From Eubacteriales bacterium (lineage in GTDB: Bacteria; Bacillota; Clostridia; Tissierellales; GPF-1), in the NCBI GenBank assembly GCA_030625815.1, contig DAOUQF010000023.1, positions 1 through 61,324 on the forward strand: a stretch of DNA of 61,324 bases, written 5' to 3'. Under the pieces are notes generated by a model. The model searched no databases. It was given only the letters and a program-made list of their open reading frames with translations, and was not told the DNA's origin. The position numbers and the translations under genes were made by a program. How positions within the stretch are numbered: position 1 is the first letter of the stretch; each line of letters starts with the position of its first letter. Below are positions 42,009 through 51,800 of this stretch, in pieces.

Positions 42009-43241
42009 TTATGATGATTTTGGCGTAATCAAAAGCATACTGGCCAGCAGCATAATAATTGACACAAGACCAAACGTTAGAAAGTAGCCAAGGGTATTGA
42101 TGAAAAAGCCTCCTAGAATCGGAAGAATTACAACAAAGATATTTAAAGTGCCGCGGATTCCCAAATATTCAGTACGGTGTTTTTCGGGAGCGATATCAAG
42201 AAGATAGGGCTCGAAACCGATTTTCCTGCCGCTTATGATAAATCCGAGCAGAAAGAATACAATTGAAAAATAGTCGGCGCCCAGGAAAGAGGTGGCTATT
42301 GCAACAAGTGGAATAAGCCCTCCAAGCATAATGCAGGTTTTGACAATCTGTTTTGAATCAAATTTTTTTGCAAGATACCCCCACACCAAATTTGAGAGCA
42401 GGGTGCCGGATATTTGAAAAATCAGATAGCGTCCGATATAGGAGTTGTCGATTTGAAAGATGTCTTTCGCAAAAAGCATATAGAAGGGCAAAATCATTAC
42501 ACTGAAGCTTGCCATGTTTTCGACGATTATATATTTTTGAAAAGACAAATCTGATTTTACATAGTATGGTATTTTTTTCAGATAGTCTCGGAATTTTTCC
42601 TTTTCTTCCGGGATTTCTTTTGATTCCGGTTCTTTGAGAATCCAAAATCCCAATGAGGAAAGAAATAATCCGACAAAACCGATCGATAAACTGATGGAAT
42701 AATTGGCAGGAAATAACAGTGTTTTTAAACTGAATATTCGACTGACAATAAGGCCGCCGCCTAAGGCAGCAAGGCTGCTAACAAATTGTTTGACGGCGTA
42801 GAGTTCGGTTCTTTTTTTGCGTGGAATTGTTTTTGCGATCAAATCTGCATAGGCAATTCCTGCGAAACCGGCGCTGACAGAGAATAGAAAGATCCATAGA
42901 AAGAAACTGCGGATGGCGATTGTCGGATTTTTCAATCCATAGAAATACGTGAAGACCGCCATTCCAAGAAATGAAAGAGATCGCATATAGATCCCAATCA
43001 TCAGAAATTTCTTCTTTCGGGAGTAGGTCTTCAAATAATGGCTAAAGATCAGGTTGAAGACAAGCGGTGCGCCCAGCATGATTGAATATAATGAACCGAA
43101 GACAATCTTCGAATCTGTGAATCTGGAAATTAGCGCGGGAAAAACAGTGTTGAGATCAAGCATTGACATGGTCAATGCCAGGAAAAACCCATGCCAGATA
43201 AAAGCGCCATAGGTCTTGATATTATTGTTTTGACTGCTCAT
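42009..43241 (-). CDS. Major facilitator superfamily transporter
   Basis: 410 residues with about 12 hydrophobic segments, as usual for MFS transporters. The loop after the second segment (YLKTYSRKKKFLM) is a weak form of the signature, and DIAPEKHRTEYLGIRG is a characteristic cytosolic loop in the second half. Cargo unknown. GGAGT precedes the ATG. Stands alone, convergent with the tetR gene. Confidence 0.85.
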   Translation of the reverse strand: MSSQNNNIKTYGAFIWHGFFLALTMSMLDLNTVFPALISRFTDSKIVFGSLYSIMLGAPLVFNLIFSHYLKTYSRKKKFLMIGIYMRSLSFLGMAVFTYFYGLKNPTIAIRSFFLWIFLFSVSAGFAGIAYADLIAKTIPRKKRTELYAVKQFVSSLAALGGGLIVSRIFSLKTLLFPANYSISLSIGFVGLFLSSLGFWILKEPESKEIPEEKEKFRDYLKKIPYYVKSDLSFQKYIIVENMASFSVMILPFYMLFAKDIFQIDNSYIGRYLIFQISGTLLSNLVWGYLAKKFDSKQIVKTCIMLGGLIPLVAIATSFLGADYFSIVFFLLGFIISGRKIGFEPYLLDIAPEKHRTEYLGIRGTLNIFVVILPILGGFFINTLGYFLTFGLVSIIMLLASMLLITPKSS

Positions 43242-43597
43242 TTCGATACTCCTTGGGGTATATATTTCAACCTAGCCATTATACCGCAATTTTTTAGTTT
43301 TGCAAAAAGACTGCAGAATCATGAAATTATCCAGAATCAAATGACAAAGGTAAGTCACGATTCAAAATACGCCATGAAGATGATTAAACGAGGCTCCCCA
43401 CCGCCGTTGAAAACCGCTATTTTTTTGGCTTCATCACATTATGTAGTGCTGTTTTGAAATCCTACGACAGATGTTAAATCTTCTACACATTTTCATTTCT
43501 AAATGTTCATTCTTTTAACTGTTTTTTTATGCTGTCTATGTTACTCTACAGGTAGGGAAACCTTTTCATAATCGGAAAATTTTAAGGAGGTACTTCA
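43242..43597. other. Gene-free stretch with glutamate dehydrogenase promoter
   Basis: No supported gene. The region carries the 5' leader of the glutamate dehydrogenase gene, with a perfect AAGGAGG seven bases before its GTG start; promoter elements must be in the AT-rich part near 43490-43560, but no clear pair stands out. Confidence 0.4.
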
Positions 43598-44851
43598 GTG
43601 GCAGAAAAAACGTTAAATCCTTTTGAGATTGCTCAACAGCAAGTTAAGAACGCTTGTGAACAATTACAAGCAGATCCGGCGGTGTATGAATTGCTCAAGC
43701 AGCCAATGCGTGTCCTTTCAGTCCCAGTTCCTGTGAGAATGGACAATGGCAAAATTCGTGTTTTTGAGGCATTCCGGTCGCAACATAATGATGCAGTCGG
43801 CCCAACAAAAGGCGGAATTCGATTCCATCCAAATGTTTCTTTGGATGAAGTTCGCGCCCTTTCCACTTGGATGACATTCAAGTGTGGCGTTGTCGGTCTT
43901 CCATACGGCGGAGGAAAAGGCGGAATCATCGTAGATCCGAAAGAACTTTCCGAAGGCGAATTAGAGCGCTTGTCTCGCGGATATATTCGCGCCATAGGCG
44001 ACTTTATCGGCGATCGCAAGGATATTCCAGCTCCTGACGTAAACACAAACGGAAAAATCATGTCATGGATGGTTGATGAATTCTCCAAAATGCATGGCGA
44101 ACTGATCCCAGGCGTTATCACTGGCAAACCCGTTGAATTCGGCGGATCTCTTGCTCGTACAGAAGCGACTGGCTATGGCGTATTCTTGATGATTCGCGAA
44201 TCAGCCAAGAAAAGAAACATCGATTTGAAAAAAACAACTGTAGCGGTTCAAGGCTTTGGTAATGTTGGTAGCTTCGCTGCTTTCTACTCCATGCAAGCCG
44301 GCGTTAAAGTAGTTACCGTTTCCGATGCGTCTTGCTGCTTATACAAAAAAGACGGTTTGAATATTCCTGCATTGATGGAATACAAGAAAACCAACGAAAC
44401 CATCAAAGGCTTCCCAGGAGTCGATGAAGAGATGGGTCGAGACGGAATTTTCGGAATCGACGTAGAAATCTTCGCTCCTTGTGCCCTTGAAAATGCAATC
44501 ACAAGCGAAAATGCAGATCTGATTAAAGCGAGAATTGTTTGTGAAGGCGCAAATGGACCAACAACTCCGGAAGCAGAAGAAATCTTAAACGGAAAAGGGA
44601 TCTTGATTGTTCCTGATATCCTTGCCAATGCCGGCGGCGTTACGGTTTCTTATTTCGAATGGGTACAAAACCTACAAAACTATTACTGGGGCTTCACTGA
44701 AGTTCAAGAGAAACAAGAGCGCTTGATGGTGGATGCCTTCAATGCAATCTGGGAAATGATGGATCACGCAAACGTAGACATGCGTACAGCAGCTTATATG
44801 ATTTCCATCAAACGCATTGCCGATGCCATGAAACTTCGTGGCTGGTTCTAA
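43598..44851 (+). CDS. gdhA: Glutamate dehydrogenase
   Basis: 417 residues, starting with GTG after AAGGAGG. Catalyses reversible oxidative deamination of glutamate to 2-oxoglutarate; in anaerobes that ferment amino acids it is typically NAD-linked and catabolic. Conserved: KGGIRFHPNVSLDEVRALS and the catalytic Lys in GLPYGGGKGGI (about 105-115), the nucleotide-binding GFGNVGS (about 216-222). The gene symbol could equally be gudB or rocG; coenzyme choice cannot be read reliably. Monocistronic with a strong terminator. Confidence 0.93.
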   Translation: MAEKTLNPFEIAQQQVKNACEQLQADPAVYELLKQPMRVLSVPVPVRMDNGKIRVFEAFRSQHNDAVGPTKGGIRFHPNVSLDEVRALSTWMTFKCGVVGLPYGGGKGGIIVDPKELSEGELERLSRGYIRAIGDFIGDRKDIPAPDVNTNGKIMSWMVDEFSKMHGELIPGVITGKPVEFGGSLARTEATGYGVFLMIRESAKKRNIDLKKTTVAVQGFGNVGSFAAFYSMQAGVKVVTVSDASCCLYKKDGLNIPALMEYKKTNETIKGFPGVDEEMGRDGIFGIDVEIFAPCALENAITSENADLIKARIVCEGANGPTTPEAEEILNGKGILIVPDILANAGGVTVSYFEWVQNLQNYYWGFTEVQEKQERLMVDAFNAIWEMMDHANVDMRTAAYMISIKRIADAMKLRGWF

Positions 44852-44883
44852 AACGGTTAAACCAAACATCCTTTAAATGCAGA

Positions 44884-44924
44884 GGGCTCGCGATACTACT
44901 CCCGCGAGCCCTTTGTTTTGTTTT
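44884..44924 (+). terminator. Glutamate dehydrogenase terminator
   Basis: GGGCTCGCG…CGCGAGCCC followed by TTTGTTTTG. Confidence 0.92.
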
Positions 44925-44932
44925 ATTATGGT

Positions 44933-44975
44933 GCAGACGTCAGCCACACGGCTGAAATTCTGTGCTTTTTTTAAT
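44933..44975 (+). terminator. Second hairpin with T run upstream of nrdD
   Basis: TCAGCC-ACAC-GGCTGA inside a longer interrupted stem (GCAGA…TCTGTGC) followed by seven T residues. It may be a back-up terminator or part of an nrdD leader. Confidence 0.55.
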
Positions 44976-45063
44976 GAAATGAATCAAAATCCCTCAAAAA
45001 TAAAACTTTCAGAAAATTTGAGATTCTTTCTATATCTCGTTTGTTTTTGGGAATAATAAGAAT

Positions 45064-45090
45064 ATGTACACAATATGTTGTTGTTCCATC
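45064..45090 (+). promoter_or_regulatory. Possible NrdR box upstream of nrdD
   Basis: ACACAATATGTTGTTG (45068-45083) resembles the NrdR box consensus (ACACWATATWTWGTGT-like). A second box at the required helical spacing was not found, so this is tentative. Confidence 0.3.
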
Positions 45091-45153
45091 TTGTTTTCCC
45101 ATCTAAAAAAGCATACAATAATTATTGTAAATAGACTTAAGGAGGAAAGAATC

Positions 45154-47253
45154 GTGATAACCCGCATTCAAAAACGAGACGGTTCCATCGTTTCATTCAA
45201 TCAAGATAAAATCGCCATCGCAATTGATAAAGCTTTCCGTGCAACTAACGAAGGCTCCACCGCTGAATCAATCCGACTGGCTGTACATATTGGAGAAATT
45301 CTTTCAGAAGCATATGGGGCCGGAGTTCCCAATGTAGAAAACACACAAGATTTTGTTGAACAAGCCTTGATGGAAGAAGGTTATACCGAAACTGCAAAGG
45401 CCTATATCATCTATCGAAAAAAACATGAAGATCTGCGCGTCGGCCATAAAAATCTATTTATGGACGCCGAACGCTTAATTGAAGAATATATCTCTTTGAA
45501 AGATTGGCGAATCAACGAAAATGCCAATATGGGCTATAGCCTTCAAGGACTCAATAATCATATCGTAGAAGAAATCACGAAGAAATATTGGCTGAACAAG
45601 ATCTATACCAAGGATCAGCGGGAAGCCCATATCAACGGCGACATTCACATTCATGACTTAGGGTTGCTGGCGCCCTATTGCTGCGGCTGGGATCTTGAAA
45701 CCCTTTTACTAAAAGGATTCAGAGGCGCGGCTGGAAAGATGGAGTCCAGTCCATCAAAGCATTTTTCTGCCTTTTTGGGTCAAATCGTCAACTGGCTTTA
45801 TACCCTGCAAGGAGAAGCTGCCGGCGCACAGGCCGTCAGTTCCCTGGACACCTATGCGGCTCCTTTTATCCGCTATGATAACCTGACCTATGATCAAGTA
45901 AAAAAAGCCATTCAAAGCTTTATCTTTAATCTGAACGTGCCGACACGGGTTGGATTTCAAACACCATTCACCAATGTCACATTGGATATCACCCCTCATC
46001 CCTTGCTGAAAAAATCTCCTGTCATCTGCGGAGGAAAAGTCACAGATGATACCTACGGCGATTTCCAAAAAGAGATGGACTGGTTTAACCTGGCCCTATT
46101 CGAAGTCATGATGGAAGGCGACGGCGCCGGCCGAAGTTTCAGCTTCCCGATCCCGACGATTAACATCACCGAAGATTTCCCATGGGAATCTGACGTTGCG
46201 ACAAGATTGATGGAGATGACAAGCAAGTTCGGCACCCCTTATTTTGCCAACTTCTTAAATAGCGACATGAAACCGGAAGATGTACGCAGCATGTGCTGTC
46301 GTTTGCGTCTCGACAATCGAGAGCTTCGAAAGCGTGGCGGCGGCCTATTCGGAGCAAACCCGCTGACGGGTTCCATCAACGTTGTCACCTTGAATATGGC
46401 GAGAATCGGCTATCAATCAAAAACCAAGAAAGAATTCAAAATGCGCATCCGTCCCCTGATGGAATTGGCACGCGATATCTGCGAGCAAAAGCGGGTCTTG
46501 TTAGAAGACTATATGGACGCTGGATTGTATCCGTATTCGAAATACTATTTACAGGGTGTCAAAGACGGTCAAGGCGGCTATTACAAGAACCACTTCTCCA
46601 CCATTGGATTAAACGGCATGAACGAAGCCTGCCTCAACTTGTTTGGAAAAGACATCACCACAGAGGAAGGCCAAGCCTTTGCCATCGAAATTATGGACTT
46701 TATGAACGAAGTCATTCAGGCTTTCCAAATGGAAACAGACAGCCTATACAACCTGGAAGCCTCTCCGGCAGAGGGCGCAACCTACCGTTTCGCCAGACTG
46801 GACAAGCGCATCTATCCAAAGATCCTCACATCGGGCGAGAAAGAGCCTTACTATACAAATTCAACGCAATTGCCTGTTGGGCACACGGCTGACTTGTTTG
46901 AAGCCCTTACCCTGCAAGAAGAATTGCAAACCCGCTATACCGGCGGAACCGTCCTCCATGGATTTATCGGAGAGCAAATCGAGGATCTCGATGTATTGAA
47001 AGATCTCTTATACAAGAGCCTCCAGCAAACGCGGATTCCGTACTTGACCATTACGCCGACCTACAGCATCTGTTCCGAGCATGGATACTTGGCGGGCGAG
47101 CAGTGGAACTGTCCGACATGCGGCAGCCAAACCGAGGTCTGGTCTCGCGTCGTTGGATTCCACCGTCCGGTACAATCCTGGAACAAAGGCAAACAAGAGG
47201 AATTCTCGGAGCGCCAGACCTTCGGCGCCAAAGAAACCTTGAAGGAATCATAG
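45154..47253 (+). CDS. nrdD: Anaerobic ribonucleoside-triphosphate reductase
   Basis: 699 residues starting at the GTG at 45154, which has GGAGG upstream; the open frame further back to 45064 has no ribosome site. Class III ribonucleotide reductase: an N-terminal ATP-cone (about 3-95), the ten-stranded barrel with DIHIHDLG and active-site Cys residues, a C-terminal zinc site (CSEHG … CPTCGSQ) and the glycyl radical in RVVGFHRP (about 675). It makes dNTPs without oxygen, so it marks an anaerobe. Paired with nrdG one base downstream. Confidence 0.96.
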   Translation: MITRIQKRDGSIVSFNQDKIAIAIDKAFRATNEGSTAESIRLAVHIGEILSEAYGAGVPNVENTQDFVEQALMEEGYTETAKAYIIYRKKHEDLRVGHKNLFMDAERLIEEYISLKDWRINENANMGYSLQGLNNHIVEEITKKYWLNKIYTKDQREAHINGDIHIHDLGLLAPYCCGWDLETLLLKGFRGAAGKMESSPSKHFSAFLGQIVNWLYTLQGEAAGAQAVSSLDTYAAPFIRYDNLTYDQVKKAIQSFIFNLNVPTRVGFQTPFTNVTLDITPHPLLKKSPVICGGKVTDDTYGDFQKEMDWFNLALFEVMMEGDGAGRSFSFPIPTINITEDFPWESDVATRLMEMTSKFGTPYFANFLNSDMKPEDVRSMCCRLRLDNRELRKRGGGLFGANPLTGSINVVTLNMARIGYQSKTKKEFKMRIRPLMELARDICEQKRVLLEDYMDAGLYPYSKYYLQGVKDGQGGYYKNHFSTIGLNGMNEACLNLFGKDITTEEGQAFAIEIMDFMNEVIQAFQMETDSLYNLEASPAEGATYRFARLDKRIYPKILTSGEKEPYYTNSTQLPVGHTADLFEALTLQEELQTRYTGGTVLHGFIGEQIEDLDVLKDLLYKSLQQTRIPYLTITPTYSICSEHGYLAGEQWNCPTCGSQTEVWSRVVGFHRPVQSWNKGKQEEFSERQTFGAKETLKES

Positions 47254-47254
47254 G

Positions 47255-47938
47255 ATGATCGTTGATTTCTTAAAATCCAGCATGATCGATTACCCCGGAA
47301 AAATCGCATCCGTCCTATTCACGACGGGCTGCAATTTCCGTTGCCCCTATTGCCACAACGCCCCCTTGGTCACAGGTGAAAACGATGCAAAGGATCTCGA
47401 GCACCTGCTGGAAACCCTGAAGAAACGAAAGCGTTTTGTTGACGCAGTTGTCATCTCCGGCGGCGAGCCCACCCTGCATGAAGAGTTGCTTCCCTTTATG
47501 AAGGAACTGAAAAACGAAGGCTTTTCCATCAAATTGGATACCAATGGAACCAAGCCGAATCGATTGAACCAATGGATCCGAGCAGGCGTGCTGGATTATA
47601 TTGCCATGGACATCAAACAGGCGATCCCGAAATATGGTCACTTGGTCCATATGCCCGTTGATTTGGACGCTATCGAGGAGAGCGTCTCAATCATTCGATT
47701 GAGCGAGATCCCCCACGAGTTTCGTACCACGGTTTATCAAGAAGGCTTTCAGCAAGAAGACTTCCTTTCCATCGCGAAATGGCTCAAGGGAAGTCCAAGA
47801 TATGCCATTCAGAATTTCCATCCTCAGGAGGAGCTCTTGAACTCGGCCGTGAAAATGACGCCGTATCCGCTTGAAACCCTGAAGGAAATTCAAGAAAGCT
47901 TGGCTCCCTATTTCGGGGAAGTCATCCTGCGGAAATAA
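47255..47938 (+). CDS. nrdG: Anaerobic ribonucleotide reductase activating protein (radical SAM)
   Basis: 227 residues. The radical-SAM 4Fe-4S motif CNFRCPYC (CxxxCxxC, about 26-33) and the SAM-binding ISGGEPT (about 69-75) are present. It installs the glycyl radical on NrdD. The start lies one base after the nrdD stop. A strong terminator follows. Confidence 0.95.
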   Translation: MIVDFLKSSMIDYPGKIASVLFTTGCNFRCPYCHNAPLVTGENDAKDLEHLLETLKKRKRFVDAVVISGGEPTLHEELLPFMKELKNEGFSIKLDTNGTKPNRLNQWIRAGVLDYIAMDIKQAIPKYGHLVHMPVDLDAIEESVSIIRLSEIPHEFRTTVYQEGFQQEDFLSIAKWLKGSPRYAIQNFHPQEELLNSAVKMTPYPLETLKEIQESLAPYFGEVILRK

Positions 47939-47953
47939 CGCAATATAACAAAT

Positions 47954-47998
47954 AAGGGACAGCTTCTTCGATTTGATCGAAAAAGTTGTCCCTTTTAT
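47954..47998 (+). terminator. nrdDG terminator
   Basis: AAGGGACA…TGTCCCTT long stem with internal TTCGA…TCGAA and a T-rich tail. Confidence 0.88.
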
Positions 47999-48006
47999 TC
48001 TTTCCA

Positions 48007-49377
48007 TTATTTCATTCGCACCGAACTCTCCGATGCCAACGGCGATCGCTCGCAATCCTCTTCCGACAAGGTCAGTTGATAGCAAAGCGAACTTCCCTTC
48101 ATGCGCTCAGCTGCATAGCAGAGACCATTGGTTCGTTCATCCAAGAATGGATGATCGATCTGCTCCGGATCACCAACCAGAATAATTTTGGTGCCGGCAC
48201 CCGCCCGGGTTATAATCCCCTTCACCTGTCTTGGCGTCAGGTTCTGCGCCTCATCGATAATGACCCACTGCTTGGCGATGGATCGTCCGCGAATAAAGGC
48301 GATCGCTTCTGTCGTGATGATCTTGCGGTCAAAGAGCTCGTCAATCTTATCCTTTAAATCCATCTCGCTTTGATAGCGTTCCGCCTCGTTGCTGTCCACC
48401 AAGATCTCGAGATTGTCGATAATCGGTCGCAAGAACGGTGCAATTTTCTCTTCTTCCGTTCCAGGCAAGAAGCCAATATCCTCATCCAGCTTCACATTGG
48501 GACGACAAACCAGAATCTTTCTATATCCCTGATCCTCTACTTGAAACATCTTATGCAGGCCAACCGCCAAAGAATAGAAGGTCTTCGCGGTTCCAGCAGG
48601 ACCCTTCACAATCACTAGGGGTGCCAAGTGCGCATCCATCATCAAGGCTTCCTGGAAAAATTTCTGCCGCACATTTCTCGGTTTCACTCCAAAGGGTCTC
48701 TCCTCATCATATCGCAAAGGCACAATACTTTTGCCGTTAAATCGTCCGAGGGCTGTTTGCTGCGGATTGTCGCTGGAATGAAGAACCAAGAATTCATTCT
48801 GCACCAAATTTGGTTTTTGATGCACATTATCCTCATGAAACGCTTCCGAAACCGGCAGTCCATGCTCATGATAGAATCGATTCATTCCTTCCCCGGTTGT
48901 CCAGAGATCGGAAACCCCTCTGTACTGTTCATCATAGGTCGGCGCCTGCTCATTAAAGAAATCCTGTGCCGTAATCCCGATCACATCTGCTTTAATCCGT
49001 TCAAAGATGTCTTTCGTAACTAGAAAAACCTGTTTTCCGTCATCCTGCAGTCCCTTGCAAACCCGTAAAATGCGATTGTCGTTTTTCACGTCTTCCCAAC
49101 TTTCCGGAAGCACGACAGCACGATGATTCATTTCAATGCGAAGGGTTCCACCGTTTTCCAATTCCAGCCCTTGTGTCAAATCGCCTTGTTCTCTCAAACG
49201 ATCCAAGAGTCGCGCGACTTGCCGTGCATTGGCGCCCAATTCCGTATTGTCCTTTTTGAATCGGTCCAGTTCTTCCAAAACCACTTCCGGTAAAACGACT
49301 TCATTGTCCTCAAATGTAAACATGGAATACGGAGATTGAAGCAAAACATTAGTGTCCAGTACAAAGGTTTTCTTCAT
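48007..49377 (-). CDS. PhoH-family ATPase with N-terminal PIN domain (YlaK-like)
   Basis: 456 residues. N-terminal PIN nuclease-like domain (VLDTNVLLQSP … with conserved Asp/Glu, about 1-130) and C-terminal PhoH/AAA domain: Walker A KGPAGTAKTF (about 258), Walker B VIIDEAQNLTP (about 373). Relatives couple RNA unwinding with ribonuclease activity. GGAAGG precedes the start. Convergent with nrdG. Confidence 0.93.
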   Translation of the reverse strand: MKKTFVLDTNVLLQSPYSMFTFEDNEVVLPEVVLEELDRFKKDNTELGANARQVARLLDRLREQGDLTQGLELENGGTLRIEMNHRAVVLPESWEDVKNDNRILRVCKGLQDDGKQVFLVTKDIFERIKADVIGITAQDFFNEQAPTYDEQYRGVSDLWTTGEGMNRFYHEHGLPVSEAFHEDNVHQKPNLVQNEFLVLHSSDNPQQTALGRFNGKSIVPLRYDEERPFGVKPRNVRQKFFQEALMMDAHLAPLVIVKGPAGTAKTFYSLAVGLHKMFQVEDQGYRKILVCRPNVKLDEDIGFLPGTEEEKIAPFLRPIIDNLEILVDSNEAERYQSEMDLKDKIDELFDRKIITTEAIAFIRGRSIAKQWVIIDEAQNLTPRQVKGIITRAGAGTKIILVGDPEQIDHPFLDERTNGLCYAAERMKGSSLCYQLTLSEEDCERSPLASESSVRMK

Positions 49378-49453
49378 AATGCGCCTTCCTCTCTGTCTGA
49401 ATTTTTTGAATACTCCTTGCTTTAATTATACTCCTTTCATACCCCATTTACAC

Positions 49454-49491
49454 AAAAAAAGACCCCCACCACAAGATTTAGTGGTGAAGGT
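49454..49491 (-). terminator. Amidase-gene terminator
   Basis: ACCTTCACCAC…GTGGTGGGGGT with seven T residues on the minus strand, overlapping the stop codon. Confidence 0.8.
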
Positions 49492-50278
49492 ACTCTTTCA
49501 TAATGGGCAGCCGCCCACGGATCTCCTCAACTTCACGAAGCTGTACGGTTTGCAGGATGATTCCTTCTTCCCACTTCAACCCACTCACCACTTCGCCCCA
49601 AGGGTTCACAACCAAAGAGTGGCCCCAAGAATGATAATCCGCCTTCGAGTTTAAAGCAGGCGCGCAGCCTACCATAAAAAATTGCTGATCCACCGCCCGC
49701 ATCCGAAAAGTCAATTCCCAATGGGCCGGTCCCGTTGTTTCATTAAATGCCGCCGGAACCACAACCACATGCGCCCCCGCTACGGCCATTTCACGGAACA
49801 ATTCGGAAAAGCGAATATCAAAACAGATCGCCACTCCAATCTTCCCATACACCGTATCGACCACCGTCATCCGATCCCCCGCCGCCAAGCTGTCCGATTC
49901 AAAGAACTGAATCTTCCCCGGCACATCGATATCAAAAAGATGAATCTTTCGATGCTTTCCGATCAAGTGTCCATGGGGATCAAAAATATAGGAGGTGTTG
50001 TAGATCTCGCCCTCATCCGATTCCGGCACCGAACCGGCAATCAAATAGACATTGAATTCCTTCGAAATTCTGGCAAGCCTTTCGAAGACCGCACCGCCTT
50101 CCGGTTGTGCCTCGCGACGAAATGCAGCATGCTCATAGGGACAAATGAACATCTCCGGCAAAACAACCAGATCAGCCCCTTTTTGCGCGGCTTCCGCGAT
50201 CATTGCCTCCGCTTTCTTCAGGTTTTCTTCCGTTGAATCAACCACCGTCATCTGACAAACTCCAATTGTACATTGCAT
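49478..50278 (-). CDS. Carbon-nitrogen hydrolase (nitrilase superfamily, omega-amidase-like)
   Basis: 266 residues with the Glu-Lys-Cys triad: Glu in VLPEMFICPY (about 42), Lys in GKHRKIHLFD (about 112) and Cys in GVAICFDIRFSEL (about 146). The sequence is close to Nit2/omega-amidase and N-carbamoyl-type amidases; 2-oxoglutaramate or related amides are likely substrates, but this is inference. GGAGG precedes the start. It lies just after tRNA-Leu in the same direction. Confidence 0.9.
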   Translation of the reverse strand: MQCTIGVCQMTVVDSTEENLKKAEAMIAEAAQKGADLVVLPEMFICPYEHAAFRREAQPEGGAVFERLARISKEFNVYLIAGSVPESDEGEIYNTSYIFDPHGHLIGKHRKIHLFDIDVPGKIQFFESDSLAAGDRMTVVDTVYGKIGVAICFDIRFSELFREMAVAGAHVVVVPAAFNETTGPAHWELTFRMRAVDQQFFMVGCAPALNSKADYHSWGHSLVVNPWGEVVSGLKWEEGIILQTVQLREVEEIRGRLPIMKEYLHH

Positions 50279-50316
50279 GGCTTCGCCTCCTTTCTTTTAT
50301 TTTACCCGATCCACAT

Positions 50317-50346
50317 AAAAAAACGACATCTCGTAATTGAGATGCC
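50317..50346 (-). terminator. tRNA-Leu terminator
   Basis: GGCATCTC-AATTAC-GAGATG followed by a T run on the minus strand, directly after the tRNA gene. Confidence 0.85.
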
Positions 50347-50351
50347 GCAAT

Positions 50352-50438
50352 TGGTGCAAGCGAAGGGATTCGAACCCTCACAAGCTTTCGCTCACAAGAA
50401 CCTGAATCTTGCGCGTCTGCCAATTCCGCCACGCTTGC
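50352..50438 (-). tRNA. tRNA-Leu (CAG)
   Basis: 87 bases including an encoded CCA. Acceptor GCAAGCG pairs with CGCTTGC; a class II tRNA with a long variable arm (TGAGCGAAAGCTTG), T-loop GGTTCGAATCC and anticodon stem-loop CAAGA-TTCAGGT-TCTTG, which puts CAG at positions 34-36. Decodes CUG. Confidence 0.95.
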
Positions 50439-50536
50439 AAATGAACATTCTCATTATAACATATTTATTGAAATTTTCCATTTCCATCTTAAACTTTTCT
50501 CAACAAAAAGTTGTATACTGATATTAGGAGGCCGAT

Positions 50537-51775
50537 ATGACAACGACACAACAATTGATCAAAAACGACAAACAAATCAAAAAATTCTGCGCCTATGGTT
50601 TTCTCAAAAATCTGAGATTTTTCGAACCCTATTTGGTGGTTTATCTCCTAGGCTTCAATCTGAATCTCTTTGAAATCGGGCTCCTTTACTCTCTGCGGGA
50701 AGCCATCATGTACCTTTTTGAAGTTCCTTCCGGGATTATCGCAGACCACTACGGCAAGAAAAAAGAGCTCATGCTCTGTTTTCTTTTTTATATGGTTTCC
50801 TTTGTCTTTTTCTTTATTGGCGGAAACTTTGCAGTTTTCTCCCTAGCCATGTTCTTTTTCGGTTTGGGCGAAGCCTTTCGCTCCGGCACCCACAAAGCCA
50901 TGATCTACGGCTATCTGGAAAAGAAAAACTGGTTTGATCAAAAGACCTTTATCTATGGACGCACGCGATCCTTCTCCCTTATTGGCTCGTCGATTTCCGC
51001 TCTATTGTCCATCATCTTTGTCTTGAACCTGCCAAGTCTTCGCGGACTTTTCCTCATTGGGATTATTCCCTATTTACTGGACTTTATCCTGATCGCATCC
51101 TATCCTGATTATCTGGACGAACGGCGAGAAACCACCATTTCCGCGAGCATCGTTTTCAAAGAAGGATTCCGGTCCCTCTCTGTGTTGAAAAAGGATCATC
51201 AACTGCGAGGGATTTTACTGAGCTCTTCCAGCTTTGACGCCTTCTTTCGGACCATCAAGGACTATGTGCAGCCCCTGTTGTTGCTACTTTTTGTCGGTTC
51301 CCTTCAAGACGAAGCAACCATGCAGGTCAAGGTTACCCTCGGTGTTTTATACGGAATCATGAACCTCGCCAGCGCCTTTGCTTCACGGAATGTGTACCGC
51401 CTAACGGAAAAATCATCGCCGGTGTCCTGGATGAACCGTCTCTTCGATGGATTCGGCCTAATCGCTGGATTGATCGCTCTCGGTATCTTTATCAAGCAGC
51501 CAATCCTGATCATGATCGCCTTTTTCCTTCTCTTTATTATGAAGGATGCACGACGCCCCCTTTTCGTTTCCGCAGCTGGTGATTTGATTCAAAAAAAACA
51601 ACGCGCAACCATTCTCTCCGTAGAGAGTCAGCTGCGCGCCTTGATGCTCATTGTTTTGGCACCGGTTTTTGGATTCTTTGCCGAGCAATTCAACATTTCC
51701 CTGCTGTTTTTAGGATTGGGAATCCTTATTCTGCTGATAAACCGCTGGCTGGTTGCCAGCCTGACCGACTCATAA
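50537..51775 (+). CDS. Major facilitator superfamily transporter
   Basis: 412 residues with about 12 hydrophobic segments. The signature after segment 2 is clear (GIIADHYGKKKELM). Similar to multidrug or unknown-substrate exporters of Bacillota. GGAGG precedes the ATG. Divergent from tRNA-Leu; ends in a strong shared terminator. Confidence 0.88.
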   Translation: MTTTQQLIKNDKQIKKFCAYGFLKNLRFFEPYLVVYLLGFNLNLFEIGLLYSLREAIMYLFEVPSGIIADHYGKKKELMLCFLFYMVSFVFFFIGGNFAVFSLAMFFFGLGEAFRSGTHKAMIYGYLEKKNWFDQKTFIYGRTRSFSLIGSSISALLSIIFVLNLPSLRGLFLIGIIPYLLDFILIASYPDYLDERRETTISASIVFKEGFRSLSVLKKDHQLRGILLSSSSFDAFFRTIKDYVQPLLLLLFVGSLQDEATMQVKVTLGVLYGIMNLASAFASRNVYRLTEKSSPVSWMNRLFDGFGLIAGLIALGIFIKQPILIMIAFFLLFIMKDARRPLFVSAAGDLIQKKQRATILSVESQLRALMLIVLAPVFGFFAEQFNISLLFLGLGILILLINRWLVASLTDS

Positions 51776-51800
51776 GGGGAAGCATTCTGCTTCCCTTATG
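51771..51800. terminator. Bidirectional terminator between MFS and mutS2-like genes
   Basis: CATAAGGGGAAGC…GCTTCCCTTATG between two convergent genes. Confidence 0.88.

Noticed and set aside
45025-45040. A second NrdR box upstream of nrdD
   Set aside because: The TCTATATCTC stretch matches poorly and is about 43 bases from the first candidate, not the usual three helical turns.
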